Shown: positions 24,081 to 36,699, counted from the first letter of the stretch. The stretch: 64,000 bases of DNA from Paraescarpia echinospica (GCA_020002185.1 CM034532.1:32335577-32399576); one strand, 5' to 3'. The notes: generated from the letters alone by a model not told the origin. A program made the numbers and translations.

Positions 24081-25339
24081 CATTTACAATGATTTCTTAT
24101 AGAAATTTACATTTATAAATGGTAACAGTCCCAGTACACACACAAAGGGTTTATCACCTGACAACACCTGGGTGAAAAACCCTTCTGTACTGCCCCTTTA
24201 CATAACCCAGGTTGGTTTCCTTTGTTCATCATTTCTCTTATCTGCTCTTTCAGTCCCTAAATTCTCTATTTACACCAGTTTTATTACCAGCCTAAAACCT
24301 GACTGGTAATTGCAATTGGTACATGCCTACCAAGTGGTTTATGGAGAAGTGGGTTTGAAAGGCGTGATCTTTGTTGCATCTCAAGTGATGGATGAGCTAA
24401 TTACCTGTATTGTAGATTAGGCTTTCAAAGTAATTAGTTTTAATGATTTTCAACATCATAAAAGTGACACTTATTCACTGGCATTTAAATAAATTATAAG
24501 ACACCAAATTAAAAAAATCAAAGATTTACCTGACACCCTTTATTTTAACATAAAAGTACTTTTATAATATATAAAATAGTAATAATATAAACAGTGTGTT
24601 ACTTTTTATACCGTTACACTGTGTCCGTTACTTTCTTTCCTCTAACTATAACAAGATAGCTGTGCATCTGGAGCCTACGAATGTTTGTAAAATCAAATCA
24701 AAGTTGTCAAATTGTCAATTATCATTCCAAATACACCAGTAGAATTGTCACTCACTTTTAATGAAAAAAAAACATTGTCACTGTTATGTAATGGGAGCTG
24801 ATTATCCAGCATTTCCCTGCTGCTGATTGATGGGTAGTTAGTGGAACCCTTATCAATGGTCATCAGTCAGTGATTTTTATAAGACACATGTTCAACATAA
24901 TGTATTTACAACAAATTCATTTTAAACCACAAACACATTCCGCCTAATGTTATTACAGAACATTCTGATGGGGTCATAGCGACAATATCAGACTTCTGCC
25001 CGGTGACGTTAATCAAAGTGCTATATTAATGCTCACGCGAATTGATTGCCGTTAACTTTTCCTAATCGTCGGCTTTCTTCTAGTCTTCAATGTGTCATGT
25101 AGTTCTAGATTAATCCCAGCATATTTATGCCGTTGTTCACGCGGCCGTGATACCAATCAAAGTAAATCAAATTCCCGGTGGAAGGCATGCATTCCTCAGA
25201 GGCAGAGCAGAGGCTAAGTCTGTCTGAGGTTCAGTTCCTGCCGACACCATTCCCAAACTAGAAAGTTAACTAACTAACGTATATAACGTCAGATCCTGGA
25301 ATATGAAATGGTACAAGATTGTCATTTAGGTACTGAATA

Positions 25340-25570
25340 CTCAATACTAACCTTCTTGCGATCTGACTTCACCTGACAGCGCGCTAGACGGAGAATGTGC
25401 GGCGTTTCGACGGCTGTGGTCTGTAACTAAATATCGTCTGCATTGCTCCAAGCTTCAAAACCCGACGTCGCCGACGTTTCGACGGGTCTTATCCCATAGC
25501 ATTACAAATATACATCCACTTCGAATCACGTTTCTTCAAAATGAGCCGAACAGAATTAACTGTACAGCGT
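25340..25570 (-). pseudogene. THAP-domain exon remnant, Kolobok copy 2
   Basis: Minus strand: SAHFEET-stop-FE, then DPSKRRRRRVLKLGAMQTIF, which parallels CSDHFEEMCFE and KPGAVPTIF of copy 1. The donor context 'aagaag|gttagtattg' is kept. The N-terminal zinc ligands are missing. The domain is dead, but its position confirms that copies 1 and 2 are the same element family. Confidence 0.65.
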
Positions 25571-25887
25571 ATGCCGTAACATGTGTACATGTGTTGACAA
25601 CATTGCTTACATCATGGGAAGGCCGCGGTAAAAATAATGCTGCTCGTTTATTGGTTGCTTTTGGTTGTCATCAGTAAGATGGCTGCCTTCGTGTTATCGA
25701 AGATTTCATTAGAATTTTCCACTTTGAGATAACATTACCAGTAAACCACTGACGTTAAAAATGTGATTATAGTTGGAAATGGCTAGTTTGCATTAACTCT
25801 GTTAGGTGCATAACACCAAACAGTTCCCTTATGTTTCCCTTTAAAGTATTCAACAACATATTTCTTGTTTGTCCTATATACACACAG

Positions 25888-27468
25888 AAGCCAGCTCATC
25901 TGCAAGATGACAGTGAAGATGACGATGTTGATGATGAATGCGAATCATTAGTCAGGAAATCGAAAAAAGGTCAAAGTGGAAAGGCATGTCATGCTAGACT
26001 GCAACGGGCACCCACGCCACCAACAGTTCCTGGTATTTATCTTCCTGGAATGATTACCTTCCTTTCTGTGTGAATGCCTGACCAATATATTATATTGTTA
26101 TAATGGAATAATGTGTAATCTTAGACACACATGTTGCAATGAATTCCATCATAGACCAGTTTAACAACATCCATTTATGACACATTTGTGTTATTCAGGT
26201 GCTAATCAACATCTTTATAATTCGAATCACCTTGTAAATCACTGGTTTGCCCATGCGATTCTGGTACTATAATATAAAGTGCTGCTATGTGCTAGTTATT
26301 AAAGGAAATAAAAATAAGGCATTAGCTAAAACCTTTTTCCATGTGTACACAAAGTTTAACATTGTATGTAACATTTGACAACATTAAACAAATACAGAAA
26401 AATACATTTGTAGTATAAATTCGATTTTAAGCCCTTGTGTGAAGCGATTCCCGCGGAAAATAAAATTTTAATGAGCTAGGCGATCACGTGGTATCGTGAC
26501 GTCACTTATGACAGACTCGCATCAGGCCGACCTTTCCATGCATTCAGCGCATGTTTACAAGTATAGCTTTTGGGTCGAAACGAGCGTCAGAATGAGTTAT
26601 TGTGCAATATTCCGACGTAATGCAAACACTAGTCATCATAGAGGAACAAACATTTATCTTACGGTTCCACATGAATCGAATTTTGGCGGCGGCAACGTCA
26701 AAGAAAATGTGCGGCGTGTGATGTCGCATGTGCTTACACCATGCCGTTGCCATTCAGTACAACTGGGCAGGCAAAAGTGGCTGGAAAAGCCAAACAGAAG
26801 AAACTAAAAAGGCATTTGGCAGTCTGCTGTTGAGCAGTGTCATTACACGTGTGTACCAGTATAGCTACTTCATCCTTTTATATATACGTGCTTACAGTAC
26901 AAACTAAGGATTAATAATGATTATGGATTAGTTAATATGAGAGACGTCTTTTTAAATAATACATTTTTATGGCCCCTAAATCCTCAGGGACTTGAACTCA
27001 AAGAGTGAGGACCAACTAGGATTTACCATAATTTCTTTGGCATATTATATACAGAAAATTATGGTAGGATGGGATTGCAATGTAGAAAAAATGTATTTAC
27101 TATTTGTAGAAGGTACCTAGTTTCATATGGTTTTAAAGTGATGGGGAATCTATTCCTGAATTTGTGCAAAACTACAGTTAAAGCCTGCCCAGATTTAGCT
27201 TAATTTTGGGAACAAAAAGATGTTATGAGATCAAACTGGAAAATATATGATTGTTTAGGAAGTGCACTGATGTTTTAGATAAAACTATATATGTATATAT
27301 ATATGTGTGTGTGTTTCAGGGGCCATTATGAGGAATCCTTTCATTCAAGGGATCACCGAGTCGACTGTACAGAAAGAGATGATGCTGTGGCTGAGGAACG
27401 CAGGAGACGGGCAAGGCGGGAGGAAGCGTCGTGCACAGGACAGGCATGATCATGCCAATGATGTATAA
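25888..27468 (+). CDS. Two 3' exons of an unidentified gene
   Basis: Exon a (25888-26032, after 'cacacag', donor GTATTT) encodes KPAHLQDDSEDDDVDDECE, a basic stretch KSKKGQSGKACHARLQRAP, then TPPTVPG. Exon b (27320-27468, after 'gtttcag') joins in phase 1 and reads AIMRNPFIQGITESTVQKEM, MLWLRNAGDG, then a basic tail ending HDHANDV and TAA. AATAAA follows 15 bp later (27484). The open frames, matching phase and polyadenylation signal support a real terminal gene segment. No domain was recognised. Upstream exons were not found; if they lie to the left, Kolobok copy 2 sits in the preceding intron. Confidence 0.5.
26033..27319. other. Intron-like interval, no further exon supported
   Basis: A 103-residue ORF at 26496-26807 has no recognisable domain and is not called. 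A short alternating TA/TG tract precedes the acceptor at 27319. Confidence 0.35.
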
Positions 27469-27483
27469 TTATGTTTTATATGA

Positions 27484-27489
27484 ATAAAA
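27484..27489 (+). terminator. Polyadenylation signal AATAAA for the preceding exon
   Basis: Canonical hexamer in 'atgaataaaactg', 15 bp after the TAA codon. Confidence 0.6.
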
Positions 27490-27564
27490 CTGTTCATGTT
27501 TTGTTTCATATCCTGGCTTTTGTTGCTATCTCATACAGACATACTACTATACATATCAATGTTA

Positions 27565-27985
27565 GGCCACAAATATTCCTATATTTGACCAGTCCAGCAT
27601 ACCAGTACCAATAGTGAACTGGGCCATTACTGTTCCAATATTATGCCAGCACGTGATGCTAGTAATGGCACATTAACGTGCCATTGTACTGTGCCAGTAC
27701 CGGGTCAATGCTGGACCATTACTGCTTCAGCATTGGGTCGGTTCAGCAAGCCAGTAGTGGCACAGTATTGTGCCAGTACCGCCTGCCATTACTGGGCCAA
27801 TGCACTGTAGCAGTACTGGGTCAATGCTAGACCATTACTGGGCCAGCATTGGGCCAATACAACATGCCAGTATTGGCCCAGTTAACAGCCTCTGTGCAGA
27901 GCATGTATTGGGTCAGTGCTGGATTAGGTTATCGGGCCAGTACCACATCAACCGGCGGTAGGTATTGGCCCAGTACTGTTATGTT
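27565..27985. repeat. Cluster of degenerate palindromic CCAGTACTGGGCC-type words
   Basis: About twenty overlapping variants of 'ccagtactgggcc', 'ggaccattactg' and 'cagcattgggc' occur in both orientations over 420 bp, with irregular spacing. Most are near-palindromic. It is not a regular tandem array. It may be the subterminal region of an unrecognised DNA transposon; no partner cluster was found. Confidence 0.55.
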
Positions 27986-28438
27986 AGCTGGGAAGATGCT
28001 ATGTATATACAATAGAGACAGATCCATGCAGAGAGGGTAGTCTATATAGGAGGATGGGGCACAAAAACCTTCACTGACAGTCGAACCAAACGGTGTAGAA
28101 AATGTTTCGCAACTTCCGCCGTCATTTCAGCTTCTCCGCTGTCTCGGTACGACTCGGGAGATGGGGAGGGGGAGGTGATGCTGTTGAAAATTTGTTGCAG
28201 CCGTGTCTGTGTATCTTCAGCTTATTGTAACCTGAACGGGGGCACATACATTTCCAAGGACCTAGGCACGGTCACGTGGGCCCATTCAAAATGGTCTACG
28301 GGAACGCCAAATTCCAAAGGTGTAGGGGGAATGTGTCCCCAGGCCCCCTGTATCCGCCCATATGTGCATGGTAATTGTTTTCACGGAGCGAAGAATACTT
28401 GGAAAAAGAAATATAATTGAACCATATTCACCACAGGC

Positions 28439-28946
28439 TAGTCGCAGAGCTGTGACGTCATAGCTCAGTAGGAATCGTTCTTATTCGCAGAGCCACTCGG
28501 GACAGATTAGGAATCAGATAATTGATCAATATTTACACAGTAATTATATAGTACTTACTTATATAGGCCTATTAGATATAAAACATAGCTACTAACCTAT
28601 AACATACGCAGAACAGCTAATAAGAAGTCTTTGCGACCTGTTCTGCAAATAAGAAACATTTTTTAACTTCTTATTCGCAGAGCTGTGCAGCTCTGCGAAT
28701 AGTCGCAAGAATCATTCTTATTCGCAGAGCTACTCGGTAAAGTTTGGAAATAAGAGCAATTAAATTATATATAAAAAATTAGCAAAACATTATATATACA
28801 TTATATATAATTATATACAGTAATAGAATACATAAACATGTGCAAAGAAGCTGGTAACAAGTATTTCCGATATGTTCTGTGAATAAGGAGAATGTGTCAG
28901 CTTTTCCTTATTTGCCGAGCTGTGACGTCACAGCTCAGCGATTAAC
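28439..28946. mobile_element. MITE built from palindromic CGCAGAGCTGTGACGTCA units
   Basis: Begins 'tagtcgcagagctgtgacg' and ends with 'gccgagctgtgacgtcacag' plus 'ctcagcgatta'. A central palindrome 'ttcgcagagctg' / 'cagctctgcgaa' (about 28675-28700) and repeated 'cttattcgcagag' words lie inside. The exact boundary is uncertain. There is no coding potential. Confidence 0.55.
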
Positions 28947-28989
28947 AACATCCACTGCCTTTATTTTACTATATATTATTATTATTGTA

Positions 28990-30802
28990 ACATCATACCT
29001 TTTTGTGAACCCCCCTTTCTCCAAAATGTAAACCCCCCCTCAAAACTGCATCTTTTAAAATGTGAACCACGAATTGTATTCCATGTTTCTCAAAAGCGTT
29101 TCCCCCCCCCTCCTAAAAGCTGCTGGATGTTGTTCAAAAGCATTACAAGGATTGCCAAGAAAGCGTGATTTGTGCAGGTGATAAAGGGAGAACCATTATC
29201 TATTAAGTGAGCATCACTGAATGTATGGGAGACTGGCTGAGTGTCTGTCCCCAATGCCATGTGTGAAAAGGGCAGTCACCAGAGAAATGTGTATCAAAGG
29301 ATCATTGCTTCCAATTAGCCATGTAGAAGGACTCCACACTAGCCCAGGGTCTCCTGTTATGTAAACGCATGGGGAAACAAATACACAAGAAGCCAGTTTT
29401 ACACCATACGTAAAATTATGAAACCTAATTTTAGTCACTCTGAGGTGACAGATGCAAACAAAATACTGGTGAATGAACGGGGTGACGATGATTTAACAAT
29501 TATGAGCACATAAATTAAGCCATATAAAAAAAATCATTATTTCTCATCAGAACTCTGTTAAAAAGTGAATGAAACGTGCGGCTTTTTATATTTAGTAAGC
29601 TGATTAAGGTAATTACCGACTGTCAAAGAGGCTATTCTCAACAATCAACAACTTAAGATGTGTAGCGAGTGTATTTCTTACAAGCTGCAAACCTGGTAGA
29701 CAAACTCAGCTGGCTTAACACAAATCATAATTGTCGACTATTGAGCTGGAACGCGAATTTCGATGAATAATTGTATTTAACCTATACAAAATAAAGTTTA
29801 ACTTCACCTATTTTAAAATGCGCGTGGTGATGAGAAATCGTGTAATTGTGTGGCTGTATGGTTGCCAAAATATTGTGGTTGCTAGTTGCATGTTTGTAGA
29901 TCTCAGAAAGGGGAGCCTTATCGCTGATGAGGATGCAAGAATGTGTGAAGGGCCTTTATTATAAATTATTATGTCCATTTTGTGTTCCGTATAGTTGTAA
30001 AATATAGTTTGTGTTTCCTGGAGTCAGTGTGGTGTACAGGATGTGGTACTTGACTGTTTGATCGACACCTAGAATTTAATTCAAATTCCACATGTGGACA
30101 ATATTTTTTCTAATCTTCTATTTACCGGGCATGTTTTATAAATGTTTGTTAATTTACTGACTTAATTATGTTTATTATAAATTATGGAACTTTTGCACAT
30201 CATATCAGATAAATAGAATGTATTAATTGAGTGAGAACCATATTGTAAATGTCACACTTTAACTATTTATTCTGAAAAATAACTTGGACACACCCACACT
30301 CCTCGGTACCTCGTTTATTGTATTAAAATGAACATATTCAAAACAATTGTACACACGGCGAAGGGTTTCGTGTAAATAATTAAGTTATATTAACAACATA
30401 TTATCACTGCGTGTTGGCTTTTGTGAATACAATTGGGTGTAAATTAGGGTTAATCAGGCGACAAAATGGGACCAATCTCCATAGACCACATGAGTCCCAC
30501 TTTGTTTGAAAAAGCACCTCCAAAACGACCTCGTTATGGGCCTGCTGGGGATGCATGCTAATGTGGTGTTTGTATATAAGATGAAAGAATATAAGACGAA
30601 ACCTCATGGTCCACCAATCTCACACCCACTTCTTTGTTCTTCCTGTTAGAAATGTAACCTTCTGCATTATGAGCCCCCCTTGTGAACATGTAGGGCCCTC
30701 TGCATTGTGAAAAAATATAGCCCCTCACGAACTTGTGGCGTCCCCTGGAGTCTGAATTGGTAAACTGTGAACCCTCCATTGTGAAAAGCTGGCTACGGGC
30801 CT
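28990..30802. mobile_element. Possible hAT-like element with GTGAACCCCCC words
   Basis: The right end reads in reverse CAGGCCCGTAGCCAGCTT, a common form of hAT-type terminus. The words 'gtgaacccccc', 'gcattatgagcccccc' and 'actgtgaaccctcc' cluster at 28990-29115 and again at 30650-30790. No left terminus or target duplication could be fixed, and no transposase was seen between the clusters. Confidence 0.3.
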
Positions 30803-31488
30803 GTAATGTAACAATTGTTTTATAAATTCAAGGCAATTTTCTTGAATGATTAAAACAACATTTTTATATGAATTACATGTTGTCACTGCAGTACTTACAA
30901 ATTTCATAAATTAACTCAAGTGTGAATGTTGCAGTATTTGATTGTATCAGTTGGGAAACGGAATCTATAGATGTCTCCGAGCACGTGTCTCCGAGGTATC
31001 GAATGCAACAGATGTCACAGTATTTTGTTGTTGGCCAAAACGAAAGAAAGGTAGAACTTTTAAGATTTTAACAGAAAAAAAAGAACCAATGTTACAACCA
31101 TTGCATTTTACGGTGAAGCATACTATAATCGACATAACTGCACGCTGTCAAATGTTAATGGCATCGAGTAACGTTCAACTAAAAACAGCAAACGTGCATT
31201 ATTGATGTAATATCGCCCATATTTGTGTCGCTTCAGCTTTCAGTTTCCATCCTTTCACAATTCACACTGTCATTGACGGCGCCGTCATAGGTATGGGGAT
31301 GGAGCACTCATTTATATGTAGTGCCAGTCGTGTTAAGACGTAGTCCCTTTCTGGGATTTGTTGTCACTACAATATTTTAGTCTTAACTGGGAAATATACC
31401 TGCCAACCAACCTGGATTTTCCGGGAGTATCCCGGATTTGTTGTGAATCTCACGAACTCCCGGAAAATAATAAAATCTTCCGGATTTT
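30803..31488. other. Intergenic, no supported gene
   Basis: AT-rich. An 87-residue ORF at 30942-31205 shows no recognisable features. Confidence 0.35.
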
Positions 31489-32282
31489 GGCACTTGTGTC
31501 GAATCCGGACCCACCTCGAGTTCGGCATTATAACTTGAGATTTGCTTAACTTTGATACCTCAGTGTGTTAGTTCCATCATTCAACATCATCCCAGGCATA
31601 TTTACTTAAGAAAATATTGTGTCTTTGTGCACTTTTGAAGCCGAAATAGCGACCCATTTTGTACTAGTCTGCTTCTGCTGCTGGGCATTACTGCATCGCA
31701 CACGTAGAATGAGCGACATATAGCAGCATTTCTTGATGCAAACCGGGCTGCTATTTATGCCTCAAAAGTGCACTAAGAACCAATATTCTTAAATTTGCCT
31801 GGAATGGCGTTGAAAAAACGGAACTAACACATTGATGGAACTAATGCACTGAAGTATCAAACTTAGACAAAACTCAAGTTATAATGGCAAAATTGAGGTG
31901 GGTCCAGATCAGGCCTGGGGTCAATTACATTGCAATGTAATATATTACCATTACTATTACTTTGTTTCCTTCTTATTACATGCTGAATTCTTCCTATTAC
32001 TATTACATTTGAAGCAATTGCTATTACTATTAAATTTTTCATCAGAACATTTTATGGTATAATGCAATGTATGCATAAATACAATAAGTACAATTGTTTG
32101 ATTCACCGTCTCAAGAATTTAAACAAGACAGGTGAATAAAAAATTGAACTTGCTATTTATTGATACCCATGCCCAAAGTATTTGAAATAATATTTGAGAA
32201 TGTCAGGTACTTTCATCATCATCATCATTAGGAAAGTATCATAAAGTATTAAAAATTCATAAATATTTACAACAAAGTATAT

Positions 32283-35200
32283 CTAAATAAAATAAATAAA
32301 TAAAAGTACTTATATAGTGCCCAATCAATTAAAATTGCCCTCGGGCGCTTTACATACATGCACACGTATATAATAGTATTATACATTTAAAAAAAAATGC
32401 TAACTAAGAAATAAATATGTAAAAAATATACCATTACCTTAAATATAATTATTAAAAAAAGAGAGATAATTAAAAAAACGTTTAAACAAATTAAGACATT
32501 CTTAAAAAAACTACTATAAATACATTCATTTATACAAGAAGAATAACCATAAATATGTTAAGAAACTAATAAAATAAAAAATATATGTGTCAATAGAAAG
32601 CACATAAAATGTCCTCGTCTGTGAATTATAAAAACGCTTGTTTAAAAAGGTGAGTCTTCAAAAGTGTTTTAAACACTTGTAATGATGTTGCTGTCCTGAA
32701 TGTAGGAGGCAAATTGTTCCATAGAACCGCCGAGCAAACCGCGAAACAGTGATCACCATGAGTAACAGTTTGTGAGGCCGGTACGAACAAAAGGCGAGGC
32801 TGCAAGGTAGATCGTAGAGTTCTGTTGATGGGACGGTAGCCAATTAATTCACTTATGTAGTCCGGCGCTAGACAATTCAAGGCACAATACGTAAACATCA
32901 GCATTTTGTAGGTCGGTCTCAAATGAACGGGTAGCCAGTGTAAACGCTGCAACACGGGCATGATGTGTTCGTATTTCCTCGTGCGAGTAATTAGGCGAGC
33001 GGCACTGTTCTGCACCCTTTGTAGACGTTGCATCATTGTGTGTGGGAGACCATAAAGAAGTGCATTCCCATAATCTAAACGGGATGTCACTAGTGCGTGA
33101 ACAAGTGTCTTGCATGATTCTTCCGTCAGATGTGGCCGAATTCCTCCCAATGTTTCTAATATGATAGTAGCAGCTTTTCACAGTGTTGGCAATCTGCTGT
33201 TCCATTTTCAGGTTGCTATCAAATAGCACACCCAAACTGCACACGCACGATGATGGTTGAATTCGATGGCCGGCTACTGTGATGTATACATTGGCAGGCA
33301 GACTGCCGCATTTCTTCGCTGGAGAAAAAAACGATCGCCTCGGATTTCTCTGTGTTCAGTTTTAACTGGTTTCTAGTCAACCATGCAGCCACTTCCGCAA
33401 CACACAATTCCACCTTAGCCAGTGCTGCAACAATTGATTCATCTCGTTCAACCGTGAGGTAGATTTGAATGTCATCAGCATAACTGTGATGCTCCATGCC
33501 GTGTTTAGCAACAATATCTCCGATAGGTTTGGTGTACATGCAAAGTAGGGCCCAACACCGACCCTTGGGGGACGCCACACGCCAAGATTGACTCAACCGA
33601 CTCTGCACTTCCCACTGCCACTTTCTGATCCGTTCGATAATGTATGATTTCAGCCACGCAAGCGCCTTATCGGTGATACCGAATGAGTGTTCAAGTCGAG
33701 TCATCAACAACTGATGATCGACTGTTGTTGTACATTTCATATCCAGTGTCGCGGCAATGTCATTCTTGACACGGAGTAGAGCTGTTTCTGTGGAGTGTCC
33801 ACGACGGTACGCAGACTGAAAAGGGTCGTGCAGAGCATGTTCATCAACGTGCGTGCCAATTTGTTTTGCAACGACTTTCTCAACCAATTTCGACACAAAT
33901 GACAAGTTCGACACTGGCCGGTAGTTGCTCAAAATGTCTTTATCCAGCGAAGGTTTTTTCAGGAGTGGTTTAACGATTGCATGCTTGAAGTCAGCAGGTA
34001 CATTTGTTGAGGTGAGAGACGCATTTATCGTAGCGGTGATTAGTGGAACTAACTCATGCGAACATTGTTTTAGCAACCACGTCGGTACTGGATCTAATTC
34101 ACACGACTTAACCGGAACGGATGCAACTAATCGTTCAACGTCCGATTCAGTGACTGTCTCAAAGCAGACTAGTGGGACACCACTGAATGCTGCGTCGTTG
34201 CTCATAGCAGCCAACGTAATGTCTGAACGATCCTCACCGCAGTCGACGATGTATTTTCTGATGTTAGAAACTTTCTCAATAAAGTGATCACCAAAGCGTT
34301 GTGCCATGTCCACCGGACACACATACGATGGCATTGTTGTTATGCCACTATTGCCCATGAGGTTTCTTGTGATGCAAAATAGTTGTTTTTGGTCATTTTT
34401 GCAGTTGGCAATCTTAGCCGTGTAGTAGTTTCTCTTTGCGGTAACCAGCATGTTGTTGAAGACCACAAATTGAGCGCGATACGCCTGTCGATGTACCTCA
34501 AGACGAGTTTGCAGCCATTTGCGCTCAGCTCGCCGTCGACGCTGTTTCTCGTCACGAAGCTCGTCAGTGTACCACGGACAGTCCGGTCGCAATGTTATGG
34601 TCGTCTTCCGCAGTGGGGCATGTTTGTCAACAAGCCGACGTAAGCCATTGTCGTATGTGGCAACCATGTCACTAACGGATGCCTCACTGTTTATGTCATG
34701 TAGCAAAGAGGTAATGTCACGTTTGAAATCAGGAAGACGTATATGACGCAATCGTCGAAAAACTATCTCTTTACGCATTCGAGCAGGCTTTGTGGCATTT
34801 ACACAGAACATTATGGCCATGTGATCACCGGATGGATTTCCATGTGTGTCACATAAGCACGGGTCATACACACTCGGTCGTGTAGTAACTATTGCACTGT
34901 TGTTTCGAACGATAACTACATCCAGGAGGTGACCTTTATTGTGCGTGGCATCTGTAATTATTTGGTTCATGCCACGATCAGCGAGCGTCTCAGAAAAATG
35001 CCGTGCGTCAGGATCTGATATAATGTCAAGATGGAAGTTCAGATCGCCGGTAATAAAGATGTCATGCGGGTCCAGCATCACGGTATCCAAGTATGCTGAC
35101 CACTGCTCGAAGAAAACAGACGTTGTAAAGGCGTTTTGTTTAGACGGTGGCGGACGGTATATAACACCCAATCTGAACTTGGCGCCACGTGTCGTAATAT

Positions 35201-35650
35201 AATAGTCGGCATGTTCAAAATGGGTAAATTTAGGCCTATTATGACTTGATGTCACATTCTCAACTTTCATGCCGGACTTATACATTAAGCCCACTCCACC
35301 ACCGCGCTTCTGTGCAGGTTTTGATGCGGCATCGAACTTGTAGCGAGAGGTATGTTGAAATGTGTAGCCGATGGCACAAGTTCTTTTATCACCTGATTGT
35401 CAGTGACTGTTCCAAGCCAGGTTTCTGTCAACGCTAATACATCGATGTCCCTGGAAATTACCAGGTCTGCCAGCGACAAAGCTTTATTTCGAACTGACCA
35501 AGCATTGAGACAACACATCGTCAATGGAACGTCACATGCATGATGTTTAATGCAGGGTAAATTTACCAGATGGGCTGCATTATTTGCTCTGGCAACATTT
35601 GCAGCTCGTGTAGCATACTCCAAATGGTGAGTAATCTGCGTTGGGATCGC
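32283..35650 (-). mobile_element. L2/CR1-like non-LTR retrotransposon, decayed
   Basis: Minus strand. Endonuclease starts in one frame (35623-35285: MCCLNAWSVRNKALSL, LALTETWLGT) and continues in another (35294-33219: GVIYRPPPSKQ, FITGDLNFHLDI, LLDVVIVRN, PSGDHMAIMF). RT motifs follow: KPLLKKPSLDKDILSNYRPV, FQSAYRRGHSTETALLRVKN and HSYADDIQIYLTV. A further frame holds the C-terminal part (33150-32626: RLHWLPVHLRPTYKMLM, FAVCSAVLWNNLPPTFR, LLKTHLFKQAF). The segment between ETALLRVKN and TVDHQLLMTRLEHSFG lacks the LxDLSAAFD motif A. The GVPQGSVLGP box is scrambled by a frameshift (33540-33600). The 3' tail is AT-rich with ATAAATAAAT just after 'gcactatataagta'. Confidence 0.85.
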
Positions 35651-36699
35651 GCGCTGTTTGCGCGTGCCCCCTCATTTGCCACGCAAGGTTGGACATGTCG
35701 CAGACAGTCCCAAACGTCTTATTAAGGAATATGTTGCATCCGGCAATCGGGGAGTGACACCCCTGGAGCCAGGCCAAAGAGCCCGAATGAAGCACATCGT
35801 CGCACAATTACAGCCTGCCAAGTTATGTAACTCACGGGCGTTGTCGACCACCAACTTCGTCAACGTCATGGATGGCTGACGGCATTCATTTATAACATTT
35901 AACAATCATAGATAACGTACACTGTGTTGACGTATAAAAAGTGTACCGTGAGAATCTCTGTAGTTTCACAAACAAACAATGGTATTTGTGATCCTCTGTG
36001 CAGCGTAAGTCCAGTGAAAAACACGATCATTTCCAGAGAACAATTTGGCCTGCTGCCTGTTAGGCGCTTCCATCAACGTGAATCTCTATATCAACGTGAA
36101 TATCTATATAGTATATATCATATTTAGTACAATCTACTAAATACATTGACTAAGGATAGAACATATATGTTCCATTTTATGTTTAAATACCATACTGGAT
36201 TGAAAGACAAAAGCTATAGTCAATGCCACATAACTTGGTGGATTATATTAGTTTAATTAAACCACATTGCTCTACTGCTTCTTGGTGCTTTGTGGACAAT
36301 TCATTATTGGCTCAAGTCGAAATACTTCAGGATGTTTTTCACACCCACTGTAGTTTAGGCTGAATTGTGTGCACCATGGAGGCAGTCACTAAACCCATAG
36401 GCTTACTTAAAAAGGTAGTTGTCACCTTAGCACTTGGCAGAACTGGCTACAAAGCAGTGAAAGCTCAGTTTAATCACTTTAGTCAATGTAACAGTCACAC
36501 TGCACCAGTGTATCTTGCTATGTAAACACTCATAAAACTCTAGGGTAAAACTTCACCAGGGCCATGCTGAAGTTGACAAGGGGGAGCAACCATAAAACCT
36601 GGAGAAACTAGTAGAATCTACAACCTGATCAAATGGAATTGTTATGTAGTTGAAATTCGGTTTAAATGTTCAGTAGTAATATAAAAGTAATAAGTCAAT
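35651..36699. other. LINE 5' region and hAT-like element interior
   Basis: A likely LINE 5' leader to about 35900, then AT-rich sequence of the hAT-like element. A 74-bp stretch with 'gtgaatatctatatagtat' duplications lies at 36075-36125. No gene. Confidence 0.4.

Larger units (their letters stand above)
16340..25840. mobile_element. Kolobok-type DNA transposon, copy 2, interrupted by a LINE and MITEs
   Basis: Starts AGGGAAACATAAGGGAAC after TTAA (16336-16339) and ends with the inverse before TTAA (25841-25844). Inverted similarity extends through 'aagcacctaaaagagttaat' and 'aacgtcagtggttta'. Gene order is as in copy 1. Internal blocks such as 'gctcacgcga.ttgattgccg' and 'tactaaccttcttgcgat' are shared with copy 1 near both right ends. 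At 9501 bp it is longer than copy 1, largely because of the LINE at 18459-21568 and MITEs at 17407-17533 and 23630-24080. Confidence 0.85.

Noticed and set aside
9916..25840. piggyBac assignment from TTAA duplications alone
   Set aside because: The transposase has a THAP domain and KGCEDLLHW / KARLMLSALAW motifs that fit Kolobok rather than piggyBac.
26496..26807. Possible THAP-type zinc finger starting MSYCAIFRRNAN
   Set aside because: Cys and His spacing does not fit THAP and no AVPTIF end follows, unlike the clear THAP exon at 15033-15365.
27565..27985. Right-hand subterminal repeats of the CACTA-like element at 6.2-8.2 kb
   Set aside because: No similar words were found left of the transposase and no CACTA end was seen on either side.
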